This document shows positions 40,343 to 51,527 of a DNA stretch of 64,000 nt, piece after piece. The position numbers were made by a program, and so were the translations under genes. A model generated the notes under the pieces. It did no database searches. It had not been told where the DNA came from and was given only the letters and a program-made list of their open reading frames with translations. Source of the stretch: Porphyra umbilicalis (lineage: Eukaryota > Rhodophyta > Bangiophyceae > Bangiales > Bangiaceae); the NCBI GenBank assembly GCA_002049455.2, contig KV918944.1, positions 62,001 to 126,000 of the forward strand, written 5' to 3'. How positions within the stretch are numbered: the first letter of the stretch is position 1; every line of letters begins with the position of its first letter.

Positions 40343-42638
40343 CTGGTCCGCTGCACGGCACCTCGCTGGTCCGCTGCACGGCGCCTCGCGCGGCTACGCC
40401 CTGGGCGTGGTCTGCCGCGGCAGGTGCCCCGCCACTGCAGACGCTGGCACCCACCACCGGTCACTACGGCCGCTACCGCAGGGTGAGTCGTCTGCTGTGC
40501 TACGAAAGAGTCAGACGGGACTACCACCAAGCAGGACAGGCACCGAGCTAGGAAGTTGGTGAAGCGCAAACCAGGAGACGGCGCTGCTGTGAGTGTTAAT
40601 GGCATCCGCAAGCGCACACAGCCCGTCTACGTGCAAAGGACACCGGCAGTCGCATGACGATGCCGATAGGTAGTCAGGAGCCTGCGGTGCGCGTCACACA
40701 ACAAGCCCATGCACAGGACCCACCCACCACCCACCGCCCTTGTCAGAAAGACGCCGTGATGCAATACGCGCCTATTGGGCACGCCCACTGTCATGCGCTC
40801 CGTGACTCCGCCTGTGCCAAAGACCCTCGACGAAGCCCCTTCTCCCGATCACGGACCCTCTCACTCCCTCATCCACCAACGTAAGCAAACAGGACCGCGG
40901 CGCCTACGTCCTACCGTGACGCTCAGGTGCCATCTTCATGCTGGTTCCGACGCCGCTCGGCACCGAGCCGCCCTCAGAGTGCTCCCGCGGCGCCGCCATG
41001 TACACGAGATGCTCGTCCAGGGCGATATAGGTTACGGCCCGGAGGCCCGGACCAGCGACCGGCGGTGGGCCAGGCCCGATTCAGAGCCACTTGCGGCCCC
41101 CGTGCCACGGCAGTACCCAGCACGCCAGTCATCCGGTAGAGGTACAGGGGTGAGCGGGGGGGGAGGACAGGAAAGTGGGGGGCGCTCGTTGATGGCCGGC
41201 GGGCCAGGGAACACACGAAGCTCTGGATAAGCCCACACGGGGCAAAGGTTGCAGAGGCAGAAGCGGGGCCATTCCCGCGAGGCGTAGGAAAGGGGGAGGG
41301 GGCACATTCACACCGGCGGAGAGGAGGGGGGGGGGAAGGCACAGCTCGTGGTGGGAGAGGTTACCGTGGCACCCGTCGACCCGCCACGACGACGGCCGGG
41401 TGCGCGTGGGTCGCGACACAGCGCCCTGAAGATTTGTCGACACGAGCTTTGAACATGTACTCCGGCAAGAAAGATCGCCGCGTGCCTTCCCAGTGGGCAC
41501 GCCCTCCCGGTGCGCAGACCCTCCCGGTGGGCACACTCTCCCGGTAGCACCTGACGAGCAAGCCCAAGCGACCTATCTCGTCTGAATTCCGCCCTCCCAC
41601 TGCGCGAGCTTTGCGTGGGCGCCAGTAGTGTTGCCGTGCCTGGCTTGCCTGTCGCTACGGCACGGGCGCCAGGCGTTGCGGGCGGCACGTTGTGTGTCGC
41701 TGCCTTGCCCGCGCTTTGCGCGGGCGCCGGCCGTGTCGCTGCTCCCGGCTTGCCTGTGGCTATGGCACAGGCGCCGGGTGCGGTGGGCGGCGCGTTGTGT
41801 GTTGCTGGCTTTCCCGCGCTTTGCGCGGGCGCCGGCCGTTTAGCCATGCCTGGCTTACCTGGGCGGCGCCCGCCGCCACCACCGCCGCCGCGAGTGCGCC
41901 AATGCCCCTCGGGGCGGCAGCGTTAGCGTCTTCCCTTTGGGGGGGGGGGGGAGGGCCCGGCTGGGCGGTGCCGCGCACCACATCCGCCTCGTCGGTGGCG
42001 CTCTCCGACGCCTCCTTGAGCGGCCGCGGCCACGTGTCGCGCGTCAGTGACAGGGCGGATGGAGACCGCGGTGGCGGCGGCGGCGCTGGTGGTGTTGGTG
42101 ATCGTGGCGTCGGGGGGGAGCCAGCGGTGGCGGGGTTCCCCGCCGACGGCGCCTTGTAACCTCCTCGGCGTCGTCGCTGGACTTTGGGGCGGTGGCCAAG
42201 GCGATTGCCGCCGGGCGCCCGCCCGGCCTCGGCGGCACGGCGGGAGCGTCGGCGGGGGCGGGCGTGGGCGGCGATGGTGGCGGCGGCGGCGGGTGGACTT
42301 TGTCGTCGGGCGGCAGCGGCGGCAGCGCCATCGACGCAGCCGCCAGTCGGTGACAGCTGCCGGTGCGTGCGGTGACAGCAGTGGCGGCGCGTGGTCGCGG
42401 GCGGGGGCATGCGATGGGGAGCGGTCGCGCTGCCGTAGCGTGTGGACGTGGCAGCGGTTGCGGAGGCGCGGCGGCGGCGGCGGGCACGTCCACCTTTCTC
42501 CGGCTCCCCCGCGACCGTGTCGGTCGAGCTCGTTCCCTCTGCTGCCGTGGACGAGGCGGCGGTGACCACCGCCGCCCCCGCCTGGGCCGCCGCAACGGCG
42601 CTGCTGCATAGCGGCCAGCGTGCGCCGTGCCGGCTGGT
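40343..42638. other. GC-rich stretch, tandem repeats, no assignable gene
   Basis: 40.34-41.3 kb has short frames without domains. 41.46-41.87 kb holds tandem repeats. 41.9-42.6 kb is Ala/Arg/Gly low complexity with G-runs on both strands. Confidence 0.4.
41617..41866. repeat. 105-bp tandem repeat, about 2.4 copies
   Basis: The units 41617-41721, 41722-41826 and a partial unit from 41827 share GGGCGCC at the start and GCGCTTTGCGC at the end. The unit is a multiple of three, so open frames on both strands show a 35-residue repeat. Upstream (41486-41548) a shorter CTCCCGGTGGGCAC motif is repeated three to four times. Confidence 0.85.
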
Positions 42639-42639
42639 A

Positions 42640-42792
42640 GACTGACGCGCCACCCTACAAATCTACTACCGACACCTTTGTCGCCGAAGCGGGGAAGGCG
42701 GTCGGCCGCCAGACCGCCGCGGACTATGGCGACGACTTGACGGTGACTGTCAAGCGGGTGGCTGAGCTGGCGGCGGGGGGTTTTAGGGGAAT
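42640..42792 (+). pseudogene. Left part of a reading frame interrupted by the gypsy element
   Basis: After a TAG the frame reads TDTFVAEAGKAVGRQTAADY and continues open through TVKRVAELAAGG to the LTR border. It continues in register at 51921, beyond the retrotransposon. I do not recognise the protein. Confidence 0.5.
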
Positions 42793-43185
42793 TGTGGTAT
42801 TAATAACGTTAGTTCAATTACCAGTGTACTGAGACCGACAGTAGCCAAGCAATAAAGCGAGTTCTATCGCCGTCGCGGCGAGGAAGAAGACATTTTGTTG
42901 AAGGGCATCCGATGGGGAGCCGGGTGGTGCCCACGACGGCGACCCCGGACCCACGGTGGTTTAATACAAGCAACGGCACTGGTCGATCGACCATCCGATC
43001 AATCGATCGTAATGAGTGCCGGCAGACAGATAAGACAGGCAAGCAAACAAACAATAAAAAATAAACAATGCGGAAGTAACCCCCCAAAGGGCGTGCCACA
43101 AGCCGAGTCACACAAATCCGTGGATTCAACCAGTCAAGGGGGCTACTCGTGGCTAATTGCCAATTGCGAGCAGAGATATGCTACA
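42793..43185 (-). repeat. 3' LTR of the gypsy element (393 bp)
   Basis: On the minus strand it begins TGTAGCATATCTC and ends AATACCACA, so the TG...CA rule holds. It matches 51528-51920 along its whole length. Confidence 0.95.
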
Positions 43186-45193
43186 TACCTCCAGCACGAG
43201 ATTCGAACCGTCCCGGTGAGATCCGAGAATGGTGGAACCCGATTGGGCAATCGCGGACTCTTACGGGCCCGCGCGGGCGTAACTGCGCGGGCGGCGGGAG
43301 TCGCGAAGGGGCGCGCCGCTCAGTCCCGATTGGGGGGAGGTGGCGGTTCGCCGGCGTCGGCCGCGACCGTCCGATCACGCACGCGCGTGCGTGCGTGGCG
43401 GGCAGGTTGATCTGCGGGTCAGCTCGACGCTTACGCGTAGGCGTGCCGGCGCGGGCGGTTCCACGCGTGTGGGTACGTTGGTGCGGGGGCGGGCGCGGGT
43501 GCCAGGGTTAAGACCCATGTTCGCGGCGGCGCGTCGAGCAGCACGTGCTGGGGTCACCATCGTCGGTGCCGTGTGGCGCCAGCTTCGTCGGGGTTTGACT
43601 ACCCCGGCGAGAAGGCGAAAGCCGGGACGCGGGTTTGTGTTGCCGAGGGGGGAGGGGGGGGGGGGGGGGGGGTGCGTACCCTGCGGCCGGTTACCACCGT
43701 GTCTTGTGCAGGTCTCCGTTTGTCGGCACGGGGCAATCCCGTGCCATCGTGCTCGCGCACAGGTTGAGGCCTAACGGCAAAGCTTGAGTTGGGGCGCTCT
43801 ACCGCGAGGTGGCCAACCGCGAGGTTAAGGACCTGGCGAGAGTGGGGGGGGGGGGGGGGGGGGAGCGGGGCGGCCGGGGGCGACGTGCCCGGCGGCGGCG
43901 GCGGCGCAAGGGCGGCAAGGGCGGCAAGGGCGGCAAGGGCGGCAAGGGCGACAAGGCACAAGGGCGGCAAGGCACAGGGGCGGCAAGGGCAGCAAGGAAC
44001 AAGGGCGGCAAGGCGCAGGGGCGGCAAGGTCGGCAACGCGGGCGGCACACTTGGCGGCTAAGCGCGGCGGCGGCACTGGTGGTGAGGCCGGCGGCCCGGG
44101 CGGTCGGCCTTGCGGCGCGGGTGATTTGCCGCGGGCGTCGAGTGCCGGCAACGCGGGCAAGGGCGGCAACGGCCGGCGGCGCGGGCGATTCGCCTTGCGG
44201 CGCGGGTGATTCGCCTTGCGGCGCGGGCGGTTTGCCTTGCGGCGCGGGCAAAGGCGGCAACGGCCGGCGACGCGGGCGATTCGCCTTGCAGCGCGGGCGT
44301 CGAGGGCCGGCAACGCGGGCAAGGGCGGCAACGGCCGGCGGCGCGGGCGGTTTGCCTGCCGGCGCTGGTGATTCGCCTTGCGGCGCGGGCAGTTTCTGCC
44401 TTGCGGCGCGGTTGAAAACAGCCGGTGGCGCGGGCGATTCGCCTTGCGGCGCGGGAAAGGGCGGCAACGGCCGGCGACGCGGGCGCTTCGCCTTGCGGCG
44501 CGGGAAAGGGCGGCAACGGCCGGCGACGCGGGCGCTTCGCCTTGCGGCGCGGGAAAGGGCGGCAACGGCCGGCGACGCGGGCGATTCGCCTTGCGGCGCG
44601 GGCGTCGAGGGCCGGCAGCGCGGGCAAGGGCGGCATCGGCCGGCGACGTGGGCGATTCGCCTTGCGGCGCGGGCGTCGAGGGCCGGCAGCGCGGGCAAGG
44701 GCGGCATCGGCCAGCGACGCGGGCGGTTCGCCTGGCGGCACGGGCGATTTGCCTTGCGGCGCAGGCAAGGGCGGCATCGGCCAGCGACGCGGGCGGTTCG
44801 CCTGGCGACGCGGGCGATTCGCCTTGCGGCGTGGGCAAGGGCGGCAACGGCCGGCGACGCGGGCAGTTTGCCTTGCGGCTACGTACGGAGGCGGTAAGGG
44901 TGTACACCCAGGTACCAGCATGATTGACCCCGCAGCGATGGCGGTGGACGGCGGCAACGCCAACGGCGAGGCGCACGTGGCTTACGCCGGTGCGGGTGAC
45001 GGACCCGATGTCGATCGGTCCACCGACCCGGAGATGTATGTCAGCCTCAGCCTCGCGGCTCGTTCTACGCGCACGTTCGCCCGACCGAGGTGGTCGATGG
45101 GATCCCGGTCATTGCTGACCAGAGTCTGTACGACAGTTGCGTCCGCAACCGCGCTCGCGCGCACACTCAGCGTATCTACTTCGCAGTTTCCTG
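43186..45193. repeat. GC-rich insert with 49-bp minisatellite inside the retrotransposon 3' region
   Basis: Between pol and the 3' LTR lies about 2 kb unlike the rest of the element. It has G-runs near 43.65 and 43.84 kb, a GGCGGCAA-type short repeat at about 43905-44035, and a minisatellite (about 44130-44890) with a basic unit of about 49 bp containing CGGCGACGCGGGCGATTCGC and CTTGCGGCGCGGG. Because 49 is not divisible by three, each frame rotates through the same three peptides (RFALRRG, IRLAAR, DSPCGAG), so long ORFs here are artefacts. Confidence 0.8.
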
Positions 45194-45913
45194 TCAGTCA
45201 TCATAGCGATGTAGGAAGTGGCAGGCTAGCATGGCCCATGGTGTGGGATTTGCATCCCTTGCATCTGCTGATAAAAGCACTTCGTACCCGAAACATGCGC
45301 GTATGGCGGTAGCGTACCAACTGGTGTTGGTCCATTGTGGTATTACCACGGTTGCCTCCTCGGTGGTTGTTACCAAGCGTCGAAGGACTGAGTCCAAGTG
45401 TTGCACCGGGGGTACCAGAAACCCGTTGGGGAGCACTGGTCCAGGGGGATCGCTCCCGATTAGTGTCGCCTGTGCGGATTTCGGCCACACATATGTGTAC
45501 GGGCCGTAAACACGGTTCAGCCGAGAGAAATGCCGCAAGGCAAGTTGGGAATCATACGCAAAGTTGCGCGTCATGGACGGCAGAGTGGACTTGAGCCACG
45601 CAACAGGAATTACTTCCTTAAGTGCAACGTCTGTACTTGACTCTGTCCACGCGACGTCGGCATGGATAACTCCGTCACCGGTAACATGGACATGTTGGAT
45701 AGTGGGTATCCACGTGGAGTCCATGACGATGTTGGCCACGGTTGTGAGCCCGGCCTGTCGGCGACTTCGTCGCGTTGGCGTTTGCCACTCGTACCCCGGT
45801 ACATGCTTCTTCTTCTGTCGAAGGAAGCGCACCACCAGGTTGCGGGGGAGGTTCTCCAGGGGTTCCCAGGTGTCGTCCTTCGACCCATAGTCGAAACAGC
45901 GCACCTTAGCGCT
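45194..45913 (-). pseudogene. Pol C-terminal part: rest of the chromodomain plus unusual tail (gypsy)
   Basis: It is in the same frame as the upstream pol segment but behind a TAG at 45914-45916. It opens with the second half of a chromodomain (DYGSKDDTWEPLENLP, then VVRFLRQKK), followed by a basic linker and about 150 residues unknown in ordinary chromoviruses. Near the end SRLNRVYGPYT, then VIPQWTNTSWYATAIRA, recalls the segment beside RNase H in DIRS-like and some other retroelements, where W-P-x2-P-W-type motifs occur. That similarity is by pattern only. Confidence 0.6.
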
Positions 45914-48412
45914 CTAGCTGTCACCCGTCTGGCGTAAGCCTAGGAATTTGTCAATCACATACTCATCGGCAGTTGCCGGGGGTGACTTGCGTTGGTCTAG
46001 ACCATCTTGCAGGGGGTATGGAACCGTGTCCGTCGTCGTTGGACGAGGAGCTGGGGTGACATGGTCACTGCTGACGCGTTTCTCCTCGCCGTCAATGTCA
46101 ATGACAAACGTGGAGGCGTCCGCGTCTGCGTCAATGACCACGAAGGGTCCAATGGCTTTGCTTTGCAGCTTGTTTTGCCGATCGTGGTTGGTCGTGTATA
46201 CGTAGTCGTCGATCTTGACGTCCGCATTGCGGGTTGCGACCCGATGGTCGAAGTTACGTTTGTAACGTTCTTGCGTCTTACGCAAGGCCTCGACCACGAT
46301 GGGGATCTGCTTGCGCAGGCGGGCCATGAACTCGCGTTTGCGAGCTAGGGGTGACCCATCCTTGAGCGTTCCCCTATTGGTAAGCGGAGTGCCCGGGGGC
46401 AAGTTGCGAACCGTGAGGTTGGGGATCCGCCTTGGGATAACGAGCTCAAATGGGGCGATGCCCGTCGACCGATGTGGTTGGCTATTATACGCCATGGTGA
46501 TTACTGGGAGTAGCTCATCCCATCGTGATGGGTCGTCGGCGACGTAGTTTCGCAGCTGAGTAGCCATGGTACGGTTGTACCGTTCGACTTGCCCATTGGT
46601 TTGGGGATGATACGCCGTGGTGCGAACCGGTTCAATGCCAAGCATTTTCATCACAGCGATGAAGAAGTTCGACATGAACTGGGGCCCTTGGTCCGATAGG
46701 ATCCGGTCCGGTGGCCCGTAGGCTGACACCCACGCGTCGATGATGGCTGACGCCACGGACATGGCCGTGATTCGCCGCAAGGCGACGCACTTGGTGAGCT
46801 TGGCGAAGCGGTCGGTGATAACCAAGATGAAGCGGTTGCCCTTCTTGGAGGCCGGGATGGGCCCAAAGATGTCAACGGATAGCTCCGTGAGAGGCTCGGT
46901 AGCCTGGAACAGGGTCAAGGGCGTGGTGTGTCGCCGCAAGGCGAGGCGGTTTTGCGCACAGGTTGTGCATTTGGTGATGGTCGAATGAATATCCGTCACC
47001 ATTGAAGGCCAGTAGTATGCCTTACGCATTGTGTAGTACATCCGGTTCATACCAGGATGGGCGGCCACGGTTGCGTGGTGGTCGAGGGTCAACACGCGTT
47101 CGCGTAGAGACTTTGGAATAACCAATTGTTTTCCGTAAGGCGCACGGCGGTACAGAGCGTGATGCTCATCGCGGAAGAAGGCCTTGGCCGTTCCGCGCTC
47201 CACGCGAGTGGACATCTCGACGCAGAAGTCGTCTGTTTGTTGTGCTTCGACAACATCGTCGAACTTCACCGGTTCCGGTGTGTCGGTACCCGTGTACCTC
47301 CCCGTTCTTAAGCCGTTGGCCGTCTCGGCCAATGCCAGACAAGGTATATCATCATGGATATCTTCTGGCGGAGCCACCGTAGAGGCGCGCGACAGGAAGT
47401 CGGGCAAGTGGTGCGATGCACCTGGTTTATAAACCATATCGAATGTGTATTCGGAAAGGCGAAGTCGCCATCGCATCAAGCGTCCGCTTGAGTCGGTCGT
47501 GCTGTAGATCCAGCTAAGTGCTTGGTGATCCGTTCGGATGAGGAACCGTTGTCCGTCGAGGAAGTGCCTCAACTTGAGGACAGCCCACACGACGCCGAGG
47601 CATTCTCGCTCCGTGGTGGAGTAGTTTTGCTCTGCAGCAGTGAGTCCTCGGCTCCAATACCCGACAGGGTGAAGCAGCTCGCCCGGCTCCTCTTGGAGGA
47701 GGGTACAAGTAACTTGGTCGGCGCATGCGTCCACGTCAACGACGAGCTTCCGATTGGTCTTCGGCAAGGCAAGTACCGGTGGGCACAACAGTGCGTTGCG
47801 AAGGTCCTCGAAGGCGGCGATAGCCACGTCCGTCGGTGGTCGTAAATCCGGTGGGATCTCGGCCCTAGTCAGGGCGTTCAGGGGCTTTGCTCGTTTGGCA
47901 AAGTCTTTGACAAACCGTCGATAGACGTTGCACATGCCCAAGAAGCTTTTCAGCTGGGTCTTTGTGGTTGGGAACTTGGCATGCTTCAGAGCATCCACGT
48001 TCTTGTTGTGCACGTGCAGTTGCCCGGGGCGGACAATGTGTCCTAGGTACTCGACCTCATCGGAGAACCACGTGCACTTTTCCAAGTTGAGGGTGACCCC
48101 GGCTTCTCGGAGACGGTGAACAACCGTGTCAATGTCTTTGACGTGTTGTTCCGCGTTTGCGGAGAAAATGATGACATCGTCTAAGTAGACAAGGCATATC
48201 TGCCACTTTAAACCCGAGAGGATAATATCCAATGCGCGCTGGAAGGTAGCGGGCGCGTTTGTCAAGCCGAACGGCATGGATAACCAGTGGTATATACCAC
48301 AGTGCGTCGTGAACGCCGTCTTCTCTTGGTCGTCTTTGCGTAAGGGTACTTGCCAGTACCCCGCGGTGCAGTCGAGAGACGTGAACACCTGGGCATCTCC
48401 CAAGGAGTCGAG
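45914..48412 (-). pseudogene. Pol middle part: RT, RNase H, integrase (gypsy)
   Basis: It continues in frame from the upstream part after TGA at 48413-48415. RT blocks: FTSLDCTAGYWQVPL, MPFGLTNAPATFQ and the catalytic YLDDVIIFS. RNase H: VDVDACADQVTCTLLQ, ECLGVVWAV and RTDHQALSW. Integrase: the HHCC zinc finger (HHATVAAHPG with C-x2-C in KCTTCAQNR), then the catalytic Asp in SVDIFGPIP, Asp in LSDQGPQFMS and Glu in GQVERYNRT, followed by a GPF-like region. All catalytic residues remain; the damage is only in the two stop codons at its borders. Confidence 0.92.
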
Positions 48413-49662
48413 TCAGTCCTCCATCCGAGGCAAGGGATAAGCGTCCTTCTTGGTGATGTTGTTTAACCGACGATAGTCGACACAAAATCGGGCTTTGCCG
48501 TTCTTCTTTGGTACAATTACCACGGGGCTTGCCCAAGCACTATGGCTAGGGGCAATGACGTTGAGCTTCAACATCTTGTTGATCTGATCAGCGATGATCT
48601 GCCGTTTGAACGGCCCGGTTCGGTAGGGTTGGGCCCGTATGGGCAGAGCGTCGGGAGGAGTGACGATGGCGTGCTCCGTAGCACGGATGACGCCAAGGGT
48701 TCCATCCCACATAGACGAATGCGTCTTTAGCATGTCTCGAATCTGCTTGTGCAGGTACTCGGGTGCCTCACTGAGGTCGAGGTCCTCGAGTGGGTCACGA
48801 CTTGCGTCGTCCGATGAGTTATCAGTTCCACCCTTTGGGGTGTTGTCGTCCAAGACGGCGAAAAGCATCGGCCCTTGGTAGGGTTCGGCAAACCCCAAGG
48901 TAGAGTTCTTGCGAACAATGACTTGGTCCTTGCCGAAGTTGCATAACTTGACCAGGAAGGGTTCGTCCGGTTTGACGATGGCGATGCCGCGGGCGACTGC
49001 CATGGACTTGTGTCGGCACAACCGAATGTTCGGTGTGATGGTAACCATACCAGGCGTGTCGCACGTGGCCATGATCCACTCCTCCTTGTGTCCGTTGACA
49101 CGCACCTGTTTGCAGGCTCGAACCCGAGCGGGTTTATCTTTCCAGTGGCGGTCCCACGCGCTGTCGTTAAGACAAGCTAAGATCGGCGTTGGCCGAGGTT
49201 GCTCTTCCGTGCATCGCACGTGCTCTTGCCAGACGATCTTGCGCAAGCGCGGCAGAATGCCCTCAATGTTTTGTTCAATGAACTCGGTGCCAAGAATGCA
49301 CGGGACTGACAAGTTGTCGGCAACGAGGAATCGGTCAAATAGACGCACACCTCCGGTGTCTACATACAGATGTATGGCATACTTCGTCACAAGACGATTG
49401 TTGTTTGCATCTCGGATGCGCGGAAGCGTAGTCAACTCTTCGGCGTAAGCCATCCAGTTCGAAGGGAGAACACTAGTTCGCACTATGTTCACCCCGGCGC
49501 CCGTGTCTAAGACATGGCGGCAACTTCGCATTACGCGCAGGCATGGGCCTAACGTGGCTGCGATCTCATAGTGCCGAAGGGCACGACGTAAGAGTCTTGT
49601 CACCGTACGCTTTCGCGTTCCGCCGGGCAACCCCAAGTTGGGCACCCGGCCTAGAAGTTTTT
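48413..49662 (-). pseudogene. Pol N-terminal part: aspartic protease and RT fingers (gypsy)
   Basis: The frame is -1 relative to gag and overlaps the gag end; it has no ATG, so it is made by frameshift. Protease: HVLDTGAGVNIVR with the catalytic D-T-G, and CILGTEFIE as flap partner. After a linker the RT begins with RTGPFKRQIIADQI, SAWASPVVIVPKKNGKARFC and VDYRRLNNITKKDAYPLPR. It ends at TGA (48413-48415) four codons after that motif, where related elements have a sense codon. Confidence 0.88.
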
Positions 49663-49665
49663 CGA
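49651..49665 (-). other. Possible -1 ribosomal frameshift site at the gag/pol overlap
   Basis: The minus strand reads TCG AAA AAC TTC TAG in the gag frame. Slipping one base back on the A-run gives the pol frame (GAA AAA CTT CTA). It resembles but does not equal a canonical A AAA AAC heptamer, and the stop follows within two codons. A downstream RNA structure was not assessed. Confidence 0.4.
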
Positions 49666-51297
49666 GTCGTCCACGGCGTCGGCCGGATGCTCGACTTCGT
49701 CTTCCTCGACGTTACCGTCGGCAAGGGCATGAACACCGATAGGCAGTTGCCGACGCTCGCGACGGCGATAAGGCTCGGCACACTGTGCGGCGAAGTGCCC
49801 CGGCTTGTTACAGTTGTAACAGATGTCAGCCCGATTGGCTTGAGGGACGGCGGCCCGAGGGGGCGGCGGGGTGCGAACCGGTGTGAACGGTCGTTCCGTC
49901 GTCGTCCGCTGGTCTTGTGTCGCGTAAACGACTTTGATCGCCGTTGGGCGGGTCATCTTGAGTTGCAAACGCAACTTGTTCGTACCTTCCCAATACATCT
50001 GGGCGGTGGCGACCGTCTCAGACAGGGTTCGGTCGGGGAACTGGTCGTTCAGTACCCGTACGTGCGCTTGCACAAGGTCCGAAAGACCAGTGATGAAGAC
50101 GTCCTTAACGTCTTGGATGTCGAACAAACCGTTCAGGAGGTCGCATTGCGTTTCCAGGCGATGACCAAAGGCCGTGGGCGCCTCGTTGTCTTGTTGCTTC
50201 ATCGTAATGATGTCTTGATAGGCGTTAGCCATAGTTGCGTGTGTCGCATACTTCGAAAGAAGCCAGTTGACGGCATCTCCGTAGGTACGGATGGCGTAAC
50301 GCATACGTCCGAGGGTGCTGTTTAGCGCGCCGGAGAAGGCCATCTTGGCGTTGCCGGCTAGTCGAAAGACCATAAGCGGGAGGGCTTGACCGTGCGTCAG
50401 CCCAGCCGCGTCGCACGCGCGGCGAAAGGTCGTCAAGAACGTGAAGATGCCCAACGGCAGGGCTCCCGTGAATGGCTGTTGCCCATGGAACGCTCCGTCC
50501 AAACGTTTGTTGAGACGGTGCGACCGCTGTGCCTCTTTAGGCGTATACGTCAGTTGACGGCGGATCAGGAAGTACGTCCTGTAGTCCAGGAGTGTCTTGA
50601 AGCGGCTATTAGCCGGGCGGATCACCTTGATCCTATCGGCTTTTTCAAGCCGCTCCTTCCGTTTGGTGGGGGGCGCGGGGCGCTTGCGCGCGGCCGCGTC
50701 CGACTCGCTCGAGCTGTCGCTCGGCGAGGACCCACTTGGGGGCGACGGCGGGTTTGGGGGCCCGTGGCCATCGTCCGAAGAGGACGTGTCCGTCGCGTTG
50801 GGGTTGTCGTCGTCTGACGACGTCGGGCTTGACCCAGAAGCGGAATCGTCGTAAGATGAGGAAAGCGCGGCGTTAGCCGGAGCGTCCTTGCGGACGGACT
50901 TGTCCTTAATCGCCTTGCTCGTCTTCTTGACGTCCTTGGTCTTGTCGCCCGACTGGCGGCGAGACTTAGCCACACGGCGTTCCTCCTCATGGGAGTCGAC
51001 CTTGCGCAGGGCCTTGACGTCGTCGACCAACTTGTCATTGGCTCGCGCCAGAGACTCGTTAGTCTGTTCTTGGGCCGTTAGGCGTCGCTGAAGTGCTTCA
51101 ACGGCCGCCTTCAGGCTCTCCACCACCTGCATCTGCCCAGAGGCGGCTTGATCCGCAGGGATGGGAGGAGTTGGAGCACCGTCCGTTGGGGCGTCGGAGG
51201 CGGCAGGAGTGCCCTGTCCCCCGCCCGGCGGCCGGTAGCCAGCTGGCAACTTGCCGTCTCTGGCTCGCCGAGTGCCGCCGGTACCACCAGTAGACAT
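49651..51297 (-). CDS. Gag polyprotein (gypsy)
   Basis: The product of 548 residues from the ATG at 51297 is uninterrupted. It starts with a Gly/Pro/Thr-rich region, a coiled coil (about 53-97, VVESLKAAVEALQRRLTAQ), and a Lys/Ser/Asp-rich linker. The capsid-like domain (about 215-440) includes FRLAGNAKMAFSGAL and ITMKQQDNEAPTAFGHRLE. A CCHC zinc knuckle, CYNCNKPGHFAAQC, lies at about 492-505 and binds RNA. The stop TAG is at 49651-49653. Confidence 0.9.
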   Translation of the reverse strand: MSTGGTGGTRRARDGKLPAGYRPPGGGQGTPAASDAPTDGAPTPPIPADQAASGQMQVVESLKAAVEALQRRLTAQEQTNESLARANDKLVDDVKALRKVDSHEEERRVAKSRRQSGDKTKDVKKTSKAIKDKSVRKDAPANAALSSSYDDSASGSSPTSSDDDNPNATDTSSSDDGHGPPNPPSPPSGSSPSDSSSESDAAARKRPAPPTKRKERLEKADRIKVIRPANSRFKTLLDYRTYFLIRRQLTYTPKEAQRSHRLNKRLDGAFHGQQPFTGALPLGIFTFLTTFRRACDAAGLTHGQALPLMVFRLAGNAKMAFSGALNSTLGRMRYAIRTYGDAVNWLLSKYATHATMANAYQDIITMKQQDNEAPTAFGHRLETQCDLLNGLFDIQDVKDVFITGLSDLVQAHVRVLNDQFPDRTLSETVATAQMYWEGTNKLRLQLKMTRPTAIKVVYATQDQRTTTERPFTPVRTPPPPRAAVPQANRADICYNCNKPGHFAAQCAEPYRRRERRQLPIGVHALADGNVEEDEVEHPADAVDDSKNF

Positions 51298-51507
51298 ACT
51301 GGGACCTGAACAAAGTGTTCCGTCTTGGCTTACGCCCTGCGCGCCAACGTCGGAGATCTCAACCGTGATGCCCCCGGCACCACGCCCACAAGTCGATGGC
51401 TAACGCCCCGCGCGCCAAGCGACCGTATCGACACCGTCACAATGCCACGAGGCAGCGAGAAAGTTCTCGGGGACACCGTGCCGCGAGGCACGATGAAGGC
51501 GAGGGTA

Positions 51508-51525
51508 TCCCCTGCTGCTCCACCA
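51508..51525 (-). other. Putative primer-binding site
   Basis: Two bases after the 5' LTR end the minus strand reads TGGTGGAGCAGCAGGGGA. A TGG start complementary to a tRNA CCA end, placed next to the LTR, is what a PBS requires. Which tRNA pairs was not determined. Confidence 0.5.
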
Positions 51526-51527
51526 AA

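Noticed and set aside
43186..43270. Possible tRNA on the minus strand next to the 3' LTR (GGTTCGAATC)
   Set aside because: The T-loop-like string is present, but the flanking 5-bp stem does not pair and no matching acceptor stem is found.
43809..44976. 360 to 380-codon frames on both strands across 43.8-45.0 kb
   Set aside because: They are produced by the 49-bp minisatellite, whose unit rotates each frame through the same peptides.
44925..45190. Similarity between 44.93-45.17 kb and 53.0-53.19 kb (YDSCVRNRARAHTQRIYF against VWESLAAQRRRNVFHTSAAA)
   Set aside because: Too weak and short to support homology by eye.
49651..49665. Calling the gag/pol overlap a canonical slippery heptamer
   Set aside because: The base before the A-run is G, so the X XXY YYZ rule is not met; kept only as a possible site.
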